Assembly (NCBI GenBank): GCA_038244535.1
Contig: JBBRTJ010000042.1
Span: forward strand, 1-29,605
Length of the DNA: 29,605 nucleotides
Direction: 5' to 3'
Source of the DNA: JBBRTJ01 sp038244535
GTDB taxonomy: Bacteria; Actinomycetota; Acidimicrobiia; Acidimicrobiales; Ilumatobacteraceae
A program made the position numbers and the translations under genes. Of the stretch, positions 15,119 to 22,374 are shown one piece after another; position 1 is the stretch's first letter; the number at the start of each line of letters is the position of its first letter. The notes beneath the pieces were generated by a model. The model was not told the DNA's origin. It saw only the letters and a list, made by a program, of their open reading frames with translations, and did no database searches.

Positions 15119-15534
15119 GGGCTGCCGGCGGACTGGTGTGGCGGATGGCGAACGGCGGGGTCGAGGTGCTGCTGGTGCACCGGCCCAGTCCCGAGCTCGA
15201 GGACTGGAGCTTCCCCAAGGGCAAGGTCGACCTCGGCGATCCCGACGACGAGCACGCCGCGCTCCGAGAGGTCCTTGAAGAGACTGGCTTGCGCTGCTCG
15301 CTCGGCCGTGAGCTGCCAAGCATCTCCTACGTCGATCGCAAGGGCCGCGACAAGACCGTGCGCTACTGGGAGATGCGGGTGCTGGATGGTGAGTTCGCGC
15401 CCAACGTCGAAGTCGACGAGATCCGCTGGTTGGGCCTCGAGGAGGCCGGGCGAACGCTGTCGTACGAGCGTGACGGCGACGTGCTCGATGCCTTCGCCGT
15501 GTTCGCCGGGCAGGTCCAGCGCAACGTCGGTTGA
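15103..15534 (+). CDS. Nudix hydrolase, MutT1-like
   Basis: The 143-residue protein carries the Nudix core: FPKGKVDLGDPDDEHAAL then REVLEETGL. The catalytic REUxEExGU half is intact. The first half is unusual: Asp replaces the first Glu, and eight rather than seven residues separate it from the Arg. The GKVD start recalls MutT1 and diadenosine/diphosphoinositol polyphosphate hydrolases. It ends shortly after a helical segment and lacks the histidine-phosphatase domain of mycobacterial MutT1. The start is uncertain: GTG 15103 overlaps the CHAD gene by 16 bases and GTG 15115 is also possible. ATG 15070 is in frame but would have a one-base Shine-Dalgarno spacing. Operon position suggests a polyphosphorylated substrate. 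Confidence 0.87.
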   Translation: MARTVRAAGGLVWRMANGGVEVLLVHRPSPELEDWSFPKGKVDLGDPDDEHAALREVLEETGLRCSLGRELPSISYVDRKGRDKTVRYWEMRVLDGEFAPNVEVDEIRWLGLEEAGRTLSYERDGDVLDAFAVFAGQVQRNVG

Positions 15535-15573
15535 GCCCTTCCGAGGAGCTCCCGGAGCGGCACCAAGCCCGAC

Positions 15574-15586
15574 TAGACTAAGTCTG
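15574..15586 (+). promoter_or_regulatory. Leaderless promoter and inverted-repeat operator of the toxin-antitoxin pair
   Basis: TAGACT (15574-15579) lies seven bases before the antitoxin ATG. The perfect inverted repeat AGACT-A-AGTCT (15575-15585) covers the -10 box, which is the layout expected for autorepression by a Phd-type antitoxin. Confidence 0.5.
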
Positions 15587-15820
15587 ATGATCGTCAACAT
15601 CCACGAGGCCAAGACGACGCTGTCCCGATTGCTCCAGCGCGTCGGTGAGGGAGAAGAGATCGTGATCGCCAAGGCGGGACAGCCGATTGCTCGGTTGGTG
15701 CCCTACGACGGTCCGCAGCGAGCGCGCCGTCCAGGCGTCTGGACGGGCCGAGTGCGCATCGCGCATGACTTCGACGAACTGCCGTCGGAGGTCATGGACC
15801 GGTTCCACGACGAGCTGTGA
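15587..15820 (+). CDS. Phd/YefM-type antitoxin
   Basis: The 77-residue protein has the Phd/YefM fold: MIVNIHEAKTTLSRLL forms the opening strand and helix, and EEIVIAKAGQPIARLVPY the following strands, which dimerise and bind DNA. The tail (about 50-77) is acidic and would wrap the toxin. The open frame extends upstream inside the Nudix gene, but ATG 15587 is fixed by the TAGACT box and by the family start. It overlaps the toxin gene by four bases (GTGA), as usual for such pairs. The overlapping AGACT-A-AGTCT repeat is a likely binding site for the antitoxin itself. Confidence 0.9.
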   Translation: MIVNIHEAKTTLSRLLQRVGEGEEIVIAKAGQPIARLVPYDGPQRARRPGVWTGRVRIAHDFDELPSEVMDRFHDEL

Positions 15821-16194
15821 CGCTGCTCCTCGACACCCACGTGCTGCTCTGGTGGCTGGCTGACCACCCTGACCTGCCGCTCGGTGTCCGCCACGAGATC
15901 ACCCGGGCGCCTCGTTGCTACGTCAGCGCGGCCAGCATCTGGGAGGCCACGATCAAACGGGCGCTCGGCAAGCTTGACTGCCCGTCCGGTCTCGCTGCCG
16001 TGGTCCAGACCGAGGGTTTCGACCCTCTGCCGGTCAGCCTCGAACACGCTGAAGCGGTGGGGGGGCTCCCACCCCTGCACGGCGACCCGTTCGACCGCCT
16101 GCTCATCGCGCAAGCGCAGCTCGAGGGCCTCACGCTGGTCACGAGGGACGACCGGATCGGCCGGTACGACGTCGCGGTGCTCGCCTGGGGCTGA
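15817..16194 (+). CDS. PIN-domain ribonuclease toxin, VapC-like
   Basis: This 125-residue PIN protein keeps the acidic metal site: Asp6 in LLLDTHVLLWW, Glu43 in SIWEATIK, Asp90 and Asp93 in HGDPFDRLL, and Asp111 in VTRDDRIG. Proteins of the family cut RNA, often tRNA or rRNA. The opening DTHVLLWWLAD and HGDPFDRLLIAQA resemble the Phd-associated PIN subfamily rather than classical VapBC partners of AbrB type. It starts at GTG 15817, overlapping the antitoxin stop by four bases. The pair stands alone between the polyphosphate and pst operons and looks intact. Its stop lies 10 bp before the first PHO box. Confidence 0.9.
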   Translation: MTLLLDTHVLLWWLADHPDLPLGVRHEITRAPRCYVSAASIWEATIKRALGKLDCPSGLAAVVQTEGFDPLPVSLEHAEAVGGLPPLHGDPFDRLLIAQAQLEGLTLVTRDDRIGRYDVAVLAWG

Positions 16195-16204
16195 TCGGCC
16201 CCTC

Positions 16205-16226
16205 GTTCACCTCCCGTCCATCTACC
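16205..16226 (+). promoter_or_regulatory. Distal PHO-box repeat pair upstream of pstS
   Basis: GTTCACCTCCC and GTCCATCTACC are two contiguous 11-bp units matching the direct repeats bound by PhoP/RegX3-type response regulators (consensus near GTTCACC). They lie 146 bases before the pstS start. Confidence 0.5.
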
Positions 16227-16268
16227 GGCGGGGGCCGTTCCTGGGCGTCGTTGGCGGTGACGCCAGGA

Positions 16269-16323
16269 CTTCAGCCTTCGTTCATGCTTCGTTCACCCAC
16301 GCGCGGCGAGCCATTCACCTCGT
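16269..16323 (+). promoter_or_regulatory. Proximal PHO-box array of 11-bp units upstream of pstS
   Basis: Five units in register cover 55 bp: CTTCAGCCTTC, GTTCATGCTTC, GTTCACCCACG, one degenerate unit (16302-16312) and ATTCACCTCGT. The TTCA core repeats every 11 bases. The array ends about 49 bases before the pstS GTG; a -10 candidate is in the TA-rich stretch near 16343-16348. The regulator is probably the response regulator encoded at 22375-23082. Confidence 0.65.
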
Positions 16324-16371
16324 CTCCGTACCGTCGCTCGGGTAAAGAACCCTCGATAAGGAGATGCAACC

Positions 16372-17499
16372 GTGAGCATGACGAAGCTGCGCGTGCGGCG
16401 CACCGGCCTGGTGGCCATCGCAGGAGCGGTGGCCCTGTCCCTCGTCGGAGCGGCGTGTGGAAGCTCGAGCAAGTCGGGCGGCGCCACCACGACCGCTGGT
16501 GGTGCCACGACCACGGCGGCACCGTCTGACCTCAAGGCCACGCTCAATGCTTCCGGCGCCACCTTCCCCCAGGCCTTCTACCAGGAGGCCATCACCGCCT
16601 TCACGGCCAAGAACAAGGGCGTCACCATCAACTACGCCGGCGGTGGCTCGGGCAAAGGCCGAAAGGACCTTGCCGACCAGCTCGTCGACTGGGCCGGATC
16701 CGACGGAGTCATCAAGGACGTCGACCTGCCCACCTTCAAAGGTGGCGAGGTCCTCTACTTCCCGACCGTCGTGGCCCCCATCACGGTGTCGTACAACCTC
16801 AGCGGCGTGAAGGACCTCAAGCTGTCGGCCGACACGATCGCCAAGATCTACCAGAAGCAGATCACCAGCTGGGATGACGCGGCCATCAAGGCCGACAACA
16901 CCGGGGCGACCCTGCCCGCGACCCCGATCGTCGTCGCCGTCCGGTCCGACTCGTCCGGCACCACGGAGAACTTCACCAAGTTCCTCGATGCCGCCGCCGG
17001 TGCGAGCGGCTCGGGTGTGTGGACGCTCAAGAGCGGTTCGACGGTCACGTGGCCGGCCGGCGTGCAGGCCGGCAACGGCAACCCCGGCGTGGCCCAGATC
17101 GTGAAGAGCACGGCCGGCGCCATCGGCTACGTGGACCTGAGCGATGCCAAGGCCACCGGCTTGTCGTTCGCGATGGTCAAGAACAAGGCCGGCACGTTCA
17201 TCGCCCCGACGGTCGCCGGGGCCACCGCCGCCGCCGAGAAGGCGACGATTGCGCCGAACCTCACGTACTTCGCGGGTTGGGCCGAAGGCGACCTCGCCTA
17301 CCCGATCGCCGCTCAGACCTGGATCCTGGCCTACGCCAAGCAGACCGACAAGGCCAAGGGCGAGGCGCTCAAGGCGTTCCTCACCTACGTCCTCACCGAC
17401 GGCCAGGCGCTGGCCGGCTCGGTCGACTTCGGCAAGCTGCCGGCCGGTCTCGAGAAGCAGGCCATCGACCAGCTCGCCAAGCTCCAGATCCCGGCCTGA
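16372..17499 (+). CDS. pstS: Phosphate ABC transporter substrate-binding lipoprotein
   Basis: The 375-residue protein has a lipoprotein signal: basic start (KLRVRR), hydrophobic core, then GAAC with the lipidated Cys near residue 28. A Ser/Thr/Gly linker leads to a mature PstS fold with LNASGATFPQAFYQEAI, then GGGSGKGRKDL and WAGSDGVIKD, which match the phosphate-contacting loops of the family. It captures phosphate outside the membrane for PstCAB. GTG 16372 is chosen because AAGGAG lies eight bases before it; ATG 16378 is two codons on. It is the first gene of the pst operon, controlled by PHO boxes upstream. A strong hairpin separates it from pstC, which would give more PstS than permease. 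Confidence 0.94.
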   Translation: MSMTKLRVRRTGLVAIAGAVALSLVGAACGSSSKSGGATTTAGGATTTAAPSDLKATLNASGATFPQAFYQEAITAFTAKNKGVTINYAGGGSGKGRKDLADQLVDWAGSDGVIKDVDLPTFKGGEVLYFPTVVAPITVSYNLSGVKDLKLSADTIAKIYQKQITSWDDAAIKADNTGATLPATPIVVAVRSDSSGTTENFTKFLDAAAGASGSGVWTLKSGSTVTWPAGVQAGNGNPGVAQIVKSTAGAIGYVDLSDAKATGLSFAMVKNKAGTFIAPTVAGATAAAEKATIAPNLTYFAGWAEGDLAYPIAAQTWILAYAKQTDKAKGEALKAFLTYVLTDGQALAGSVDFGKLPAGLEKQAIDQLAKLQIPA

Positions 17500-17517
17500 C
17501 CCAGTAGAGCTCGCACC

Positions 17518-17552
17518 GCGACGCCGGGCCATTCCCCCCTGCCCGGCGTCGC
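17518..17552 (+). terminator. Hairpin between pstS and pstC (probable attenuator)
   Basis: GCGACGCCGGGC and GCCCGGCGTCGC pair perfectly over 12 bp around an 11-base C-rich loop, 18 bases after the pstS stop. There is no U-tract. It probably stops or trims part of the transcripts so that pstS is expressed above pstC. Confidence 0.6.
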
Positions 17553-17580
17553 TGTGTAGCGTCCCCCCGAGGTCCTCACC

Positions 17581-18534
17581 ATGGCGTCCATGCAGTTCAG
17601 CCTGAGATCGAAAGGTGGTCACGCCGACCGGGCGTTCGCCGGCTTGGCGCTGGCTGCCGGCTCTCTGGTCCTGGTCATCCTGGGGCTCATCGCCATCACG
17701 ACCGGCAGGAGCTCGGTCGAGGTGCTCCAAGACATGGGCGCCCAGTTCTTCACCTCCGACGTGTGGAGCGTCCCGGACCAGTTCTTCGGCTCGCTGGCGC
17801 TCATCTACGGCACCATCCTCACGTCGATCATCGCGCTGATGTTCGCCGTGCCCGTGAGCCTGGGCATCGCCCTGTTCGTCACCCAGGTCGCTCCCATCCG
17901 CCTCCGCACGCCGATCGTCTACGTGATGGACCTGCTGGCCGTCATCCCGTCGGTGGTGTTCGGGCTCTGGGGCGTCCTGGTGCTGGCCCCCAACATCACG
18001 GGTCTGTACAAGGCGATCGCCGACGCGGTCGAGCCGATCCCGGTGCTCAACTCGATCTTCGGTCCAGAGGCGAACGGCAAGAGCTTCTTCACCGCCGGCC
18101 TCATCCTGGCCATCATGATCACCCCGATCATCACCTCGATCAGCCGTGAGGTCATCGACACCACCCCACCGGGCGAGCGCGAGGCCGCATTGGCGCTCGG
18201 TGCCACGCGGTGGGAGATGATCCGAGGCTCGGTGCTCCCTCACAGCAGCGCCGGCCTCGTCGGCGCAGTCATGCTCGGGCTCGGGCGGGCCATGGGCGAG
18301 ACGATCGCGGCCGCACTGGTCATCGGCTCGTCGCAGCAGATCAGCTCGAACGTGTTCGCTTCGGGCGACTCGATGCCGGCGATCATCGCCAACCAGTGGG
18401 GCGAGGCCGACAGCCTCCACCGGTCGGCACTCATCTGCCTCGGCCTGACCTTGTTCGTCTTCACGATCATCGTCAACATGGCGGCCAATGCCGTGGTGAC
18501 CCGGTCCGAGCGCCGCAGCCAGGGAGCCGTGTGA
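17581..18534 (+). CDS. pstC: Phosphate ABC transporter permease PstC
   Basis: The 317-residue protein has about six membrane helices and the binding-protein-dependent transport inner-membrane domain. The cytoplasmic EAA loop is GEREAALALGATRWEMI, followed by LPHSSAGLVGAVMLGLGRAMGETIA, a typical PstC segment that faces PstB. The start is ATG 17581; the next in-frame Met is three codons on, and AGGTCC a few bases upstream is a weak ribosome site. It overlaps pstA by one to three bases (TGATG), so the two permeases are coupled in translation and form the heterodimeric channel. Confidence 0.94.
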   Translation: MASMQFSLRSKGGHADRAFAGLALAAGSLVLVILGLIAITTGRSSVEVLQDMGAQFFTSDVWSVPDQFFGSLALIYGTILTSIIALMFAVPVSLGIALFVTQVAPIRLRTPIVYVMDLLAVIPSVVFGLWGVLVLAPNITGLYKAIADAVEPIPVLNSIFGPEANGKSFFTAGLILAIMITPIITSISREVIDTTPPGEREAALALGATRWEMIRGSVLPHSSAGLVGAVMLGLGRAMGETIAAALVIGSSQQISSNVFASGDSMPAIIANQWGEADSLHRSALICLGLTLFVFTIIVNMAANAVVTRSERRSQGAV

Positions 18535-19445
18535 TGGCGACCGTCCTCGAGATGCCGAGCTCCGCCCCGGGGCCTCTCGCCACCCCGCCCGACCTGCACG
18601 CGAAGCACGGATGGCGCACTGCCAAGAGCAGCCTCATGAGCGTGCTCATGGGTCTGTCCCTCGTGGCGGTGATGATCCCGCTCGGCTTCGTGCTGTGGAC
18701 GGTGCTCAGCAAGGGCATGGGCATCATGAGCTGGGAGTTCCTGACCTCCGACATCCCCGTGTCTGACCGGGCGCAAGGTGGTGGCATGGGGCCAGCTGTG
18801 CTCGGCACCATCGTGATCACGGGCTTCGCCACGCTGCTGGCGATCCCGCTCGGCATCCTCGGAGCGGTGTACCTCCACGAGTACGGGGGCGTCTCGCCGC
18901 TCGCCCGGTTCGTACGTTTCATGTCCTACGTGATGACCGGTGTGCCGTCGATCGTCATGGGCCTGTTCGTCTACACGGTGTGGACGCTGCGCTTCGGGCT
19001 CGAAGGGGTCGGCGGTTCGCTGGCCCTGGCCTGTCTCATGCTGCCGGTCGTGATCCGCGCCACCGAGACGATGCTCAAGCTCGTGCCCGACTACCTGCGC
19101 GAGGCGAGCTATGCGCTCGGGTGCCGCAAGAGCCGAACCGTGCTGACCGTGGTCTTGCCCGCCGCGCTGCCGGGGATCACCAGCGGGTCGCTTCTCGCCG
19201 TTGCTCGGGCCGCCGGCGAGACGGCGCCGCTGCTGTTCACGATCGGCTACGTCACCAAGAACAACTCCAACCTGTTCAACGGGCCCACCACCGCCCTGTC
19301 GACCCAGATCTTCCGCAACGCCACGTCGCCGTTCGTGGGCGCCCAGGATCGGGCATGGGGGGCAGCGCTGACGCTGGTCGCCCTCGCCTTCCTGTTCACC
19401 GTCGCGGCCCGCGTCATCTCCGCCCGATTCGCCACCAAGAGGTGA
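18534..19445 (+). CDS. pstA: Phosphate ABC transporter permease PstA
   Basis: The 303-residue permease has an N-terminal cytosolic segment of about 35 residues, then six membrane helices. Family segments include TIVITGFATLLAIPLGILGAVYLHEYGG and the EAA loop YLREASYALGCRKSRTVLTVVLPAALPGI, followed by ARAAGETAPLLFTIG. The open frame continues upstream inside pstC, but ATG 18534 overlaps the pstC stop (TGATG), which fixes the start. It pairs with PstC and ends four bases before pstB. Confidence 0.94.
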   Translation: MATVLEMPSSAPGPLATPPDLHAKHGWRTAKSSLMSVLMGLSLVAVMIPLGFVLWTVLSKGMGIMSWEFLTSDIPVSDRAQGGGMGPAVLGTIVITGFATLLAIPLGILGAVYLHEYGGVSPLARFVRFMSYVMTGVPSIVMGLFVYTVWTLRFGLEGVGGSLALACLMLPVVIRATETMLKLVPDYLREASYALGCRKSRTVLTVVLPAALPGITSGSLLAVARAAGETAPLLFTIGYVTKNNSNLFNGPTTALSTQIFRNATSPFVGAQDRAWGAALTLVALAFLFTVAARVISARFATKR

Positions 19446-19449
19446 GACC

Positions 19450-20364
19450 ATGTCCGATGCTCAGGAGGCCACCGTCGTGAGCGACGCGATCGAACCCCAG
19501 CCGGTCGCCGTCAACGAGCGCGTCGCGCCGGCTCGACTCGCGCCCGAGGAGCGCTCGGTCGACCCTGACGCGGCCCTTGGCGTCTCGGTGTTCGAGTGCA
19601 CGGACCTGTCGGTCCTCTACGGGTCGTTCCGGGCGGTGCAGCCCACCGACCTGACGATCCGCCGCAACGAGATCACGGCCTTCATCGGGCCGTCGGGTTG
19701 TGGCAAGACGACGGTGCTCCGCTGCTTCAACCGCATGAACGACCTCATTCCCTCGGCGCGGGTCGAAGGCGAGGTCCGCTACCACGGGGTCGACCTCTAC
19801 GGCCCTGACGTGTCACCGACCGAGGTGCGGCGCCGCATCGGGATGGTGTTCCAGAAACCGAACCCGTTCCCCAAGAGCGTCTATGACAACGTCGCGTTCG
19901 GACCAAAGGTGAACGGCGTCAAGAAGCGCAGCGAGCTCGACGAGATCGTCGAGCAGAGCCTTCGGGGTGCGGCGTTGTGGGACGAGGTCAAGGACCGGCT
20001 GAAGGCTTCGGCCCTCGGCCTGTCCGGCGGTCAGCAGCAGCGCCTGTGCATCGCCCGGGCCATTGCAGTGCAACCCGAGGTGATCCTCATGGACGAGCCG
20101 TGCTCCGCGCTGGACCCGATTGCCACGGCCCGAGTCGAGGACCTCATGCAGGAGATCAAGGACACCTACACGATCGTGATCGTGACCCACAACATGCAAC
20201 AGGCGGCGCGTGTCAGCGATCGCACGGCGTTCTTCACAGCCGAGGTGAACCCCTCCAGCGACACTCGGACGGGCGTCCTGGTCGAGTTCGACCGCACCAC
20301 CAAGATCTTCTCGAATCCGAGCGACGCCCGGACCGAGGCCTACGTCACTGGGAGGTTCGGATGA
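19450..20364 (+). CDS. pstB: Phosphate ABC transporter ATP-binding protein
   Basis: The 304-residue ATPase drives phosphate import. Walker A is GPSGCGKTT (80-88), the signature is LSGGQQQR, Walker B is ILMDEPCSALDP and the switch His is in VTHNMQQA. The segment FNRMNDL and FQKPNPFPKSVYDNVAFGP are specific to PstB. It carries an N-terminal extension of about 45 residues, rich in Glu and Val, that typical PstB proteins (about 255 residues) lack; later in-frame starts are poor, so the extension may be real. It overlaps phoU by four bases (ATGA). Confidence 0.94.
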   Translation: MSDAQEATVVSDAIEPQPVAVNERVAPARLAPEERSVDPDAALGVSVFECTDLSVLYGSFRAVQPTDLTIRRNEITAFIGPSGCGKTTVLRCFNRMNDLIPSARVEGEVRYHGVDLYGPDVSPTEVRRRIGMVFQKPNPFPKSVYDNVAFGPKVNGVKKRSELDEIVEQSLRGAALWDEVKDRLKASALGLSGGQQQRLCIARAIAVQPEVILMDEPCSALDPIATARVEDLMQEIKDTYTIVIVTHNMQQAARVSDRTAFFTAEVNPSSDTRTGVLVEFDRTTKIFSNPSDARTEAYVTGRFG

Positions 20365-21122
20365 CCGATACCCGTCGCAGCTTCCACACGCAGCTCGAGG
20401 AGATCCGCGACGACATCGTGCGCCTTGGTGCCTTCGTGGTCGAGGCGCTCCCGAACGCCACTGAGTCGTTGCTCACCTCAGATCTCGAGCTGGCCGAGTC
20501 TGTCATCGCAGCCGACGCCGACCTCGATGCTCGTTCTCTCCTGCTCGAAGAGAAGTGCTACGCCGCGCTGGCGCTCCAATCGCCGGTGGCCGTGGACCTG
20601 CGGGCGGTGGTGTCGGCGGTGCGGATGGTGGCCGAGATCGAGCGCTCGGGAGATCTCGCCGTCAACATCTGCAAGGCGGCGCGCCGGATCTACCCCCACG
20701 AGCTCGACCCTCGGTTGCGTGGTCTCATCAACAACATGAGCGAGCGAGCCCAGCAGGAGCTGCGCTTCGCGATGGACGCCTACGCCGACGACGACGCAAC
20801 GCTCGCCGGCGCCATCGACGACATGGACGACCTGCTCGATCGCACGCACAACGAGTTCATCCAGGCCATCTTCGAGAGCCACGGGGCCGGTCGCCTCGAC
20901 TTGCAGGTGGCGGTGCAGCTGGCCCTCGTCGCCCGCTTCTACGAGCGCATCGGTGACCACGCCGTCAACATCGGGCTGCGGGTGCGCTACAAGGTCACGG
21001 GCATGCTCCCCGAGCATGAAGCACCCAACCGAGGTGGTCGGCAGTCCGACGCCGCTGCGCAGGCCATCGCCGAGCGCCGGCTGGGTGGCGCGCCGCCCTC
21101 CGAGGCGACCGGAGGGTCATGA
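20361..21122 (+). CDS. phoU: Phosphate-signalling protein PhoU
   Basis: The 253-residue protein has two PhoU three-helix repeats. Each carries the metal-site motif: EIERSGDLAVNI in the first and FYERIGDHAVNIGLRV in the second. PhoU links the Pst transporter to the sensor kinase and keeps the Pho response off when phosphate is plentiful. ATG 20361 overlaps the pstB stop (ATGA); the frame open further upstream lies in pstB. A tail of about 35 residues after the second repeat is polar and probably disordered. The stop overlaps the kinase ATG by four bases. Confidence 0.93.
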   Translation: MTDTRRSFHTQLEEIRDDIVRLGAFVVEALPNATESLLTSDLELAESVIAADADLDARSLLLEEKCYAALALQSPVAVDLRAVVSAVRMVAEIERSGDLAVNICKAARRIYPHELDPRLRGLINNMSERAQQELRFAMDAYADDDATLAGAIDDMDDLLDRTHNEFIQAIFESHGAGRLDLQVAVQLALVARFYERIGDHAVNIGLRVRYKVTGMLPEHEAPNRGGRQSDAAAQAIAERRLGGAPPSEATGGS

Positions 21123-22372
21123 CCGTCGCCCTCCTGGGGCTCGTCATCGTGGTGGTCGCGGCTTCATTTGTCGCGGGGTCCGTCCTCGCTCAGCGGCGAG
21201 CCGCACAGCGAGTGACTGCCTTGACCGCTCGCGTGCGGCCCGACGCTGATCGGTTCGCGCCCCTCAAGCTCGACCAGGCCTTCGACCGCCTCGACGCCGC
21301 GCTCAGCGTCGTCGAGCAGTCGGCGTCATCGGTCGACCTCGCCCGCGAGCGACTGCAGGCGGCCTTCGATGCCTTGCCGATCGGCATCGTGGTGGCCGAC
21401 GAGCGAGGGGTCGCGGTGCTGCGCAACGAGACCGCCGAACACGTCGTCGGGGTCCGCCATGCCGACGCGTTGGTGGCCGACGCGGTCAGCTCGCTGCTGG
21501 CCGCGGCGGGAAGTGGTGAGGTCGCTCGGCGCACGCTGCAGCTCTTCGGGCCGCCCCGGCGAACGGTGGTGCTCACGGCCTCGCCCTTCGGGGGCTCGGC
21601 AACAAGTGGCGCGCTGGTGACCATCGAGGACGTGACGGAGCGGTCGCGCCTCGAAGCGATGCGCACCGACTTCGTGGCCAACATCAGCCACGAGCTCAAG
21701 ACCCCGGTCGGGGCGCTCGCGCTGCTGGCCGAGACGCTTGCCGGCGAGGACGAGCCCGAGGTGGTCGAGCGCCTCGCCGATCGCATGGTGATCGAGGCTC
21801 ACCGGGTCAGCCGGGTGATCGAGGACCTGCTCGAACTATCACGCCTCGAGGTGGGCGAGCAGCCGCTGCGCGAAGTCGTCGGGGTTGGTCTGCTTGCCGC
21901 GGAGGCGGTCGAGCGCGTCAGGCCCCTCGCCGACTTCCGCACGATCGAGGTCAGGATCGAGGATCCGTCCCGTCGCCTTGCGGTGGTGGGCGACCGCCGG
22001 CAACTCGTCTCAGCGCTGTCGAACCTGGTCGAGAACGGGGTCAAGTACTCAGACGCCGGCTCTCACGTCGAGGTGAGCGCCGAGCAGGACGGCCCATGGG
22101 TCGACCTCGTCGTCACCGATCACGGCATGGGCATTCCCGCCCGTGACCTCGATCGCATCTTCGAGCGCTTCTACCGCGTCGATCGGGCGCGGTCGCGCGA
22201 GACCGGTGGCACCGGGCTGGGGTTGTCGATCGTGCGCCACGTGGCGACCAACCACGGCGGCTCGGTGGCCGTGACCTCGACCGAAGGGGTCGGATCCGTG
22301 TTCCGCCTTCGCATCCCGGCTGGACCGGGACGGCTGGCAGTCGTTGTCGACGAGCAGATGGAGGCGAGCTGA
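21119..22372 (+). CDS. senX3: Phosphate sensor histidine kinase (PhoR/SenX3-like)
   Basis: The 417-residue kinase has a single N-terminal membrane helix (about 3-24), a PAS-like domain (about 80-175, LQAAFDALPIGIVVADERG), a HisKA domain with phospho-acceptor His191 in ANISHELKTP, and an ATPase domain with LVENGVKYS (N box), DHGMGIP (G1), FERFYRVDRARS (F box) and GGTGLGLSI (G2). The lack of an outer sensor loop is typical of PhoR/SenX3, which sense phosphate through PhoU and Pst. It overlaps phoU and is two bases from the response regulator. The SenX3 name is by resemblance. Confidence 0.92.
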   Translation: MTVALLGLVIVVVAASFVAGSVLAQRRAAQRVTALTARVRPDADRFAPLKLDQAFDRLDAALSVVEQSASSVDLARERLQAAFDALPIGIVVADERGVAVLRNETAEHVVGVRHADALVADAVSSLLAAAGSGEVARRTLQLFGPPRRTVVLTASPFGGSATSGALVTIEDVTERSRLEAMRTDFVANISHELKTPVGALALLAETLAGEDEPEVVERLADRMVIEAHRVSRVIEDLLELSRLEVGEQPLREVVGVGLLAAEAVERVRPLADFRTIEVRIEDPSRRLAVVGDRRQLVSALSNLVENGVKYSDAGSHVEVSAEQDGPWVDLVVTDHGMGIPARDLDRIFERFYRVDRARSRETGGTGLGLSIVRHVATNHGGSVAVTSTEGVGSVFRLRIPAGPGRLAVVVDEQMEAS

Positions 22373-22374
22373 TC

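Noticed and set aside
13415..15319. 634-codon minus-strand open frame opposite the CYTH-CHAD gene
   Set aside because: The plus-strand protein has clear domain motifs; the antisense product is low-complexity.
16315..18420. 701-codon minus-strand open frame across pstS and pstC
   Set aside because: It shadows two well-identified genes and has no domain or start signal.
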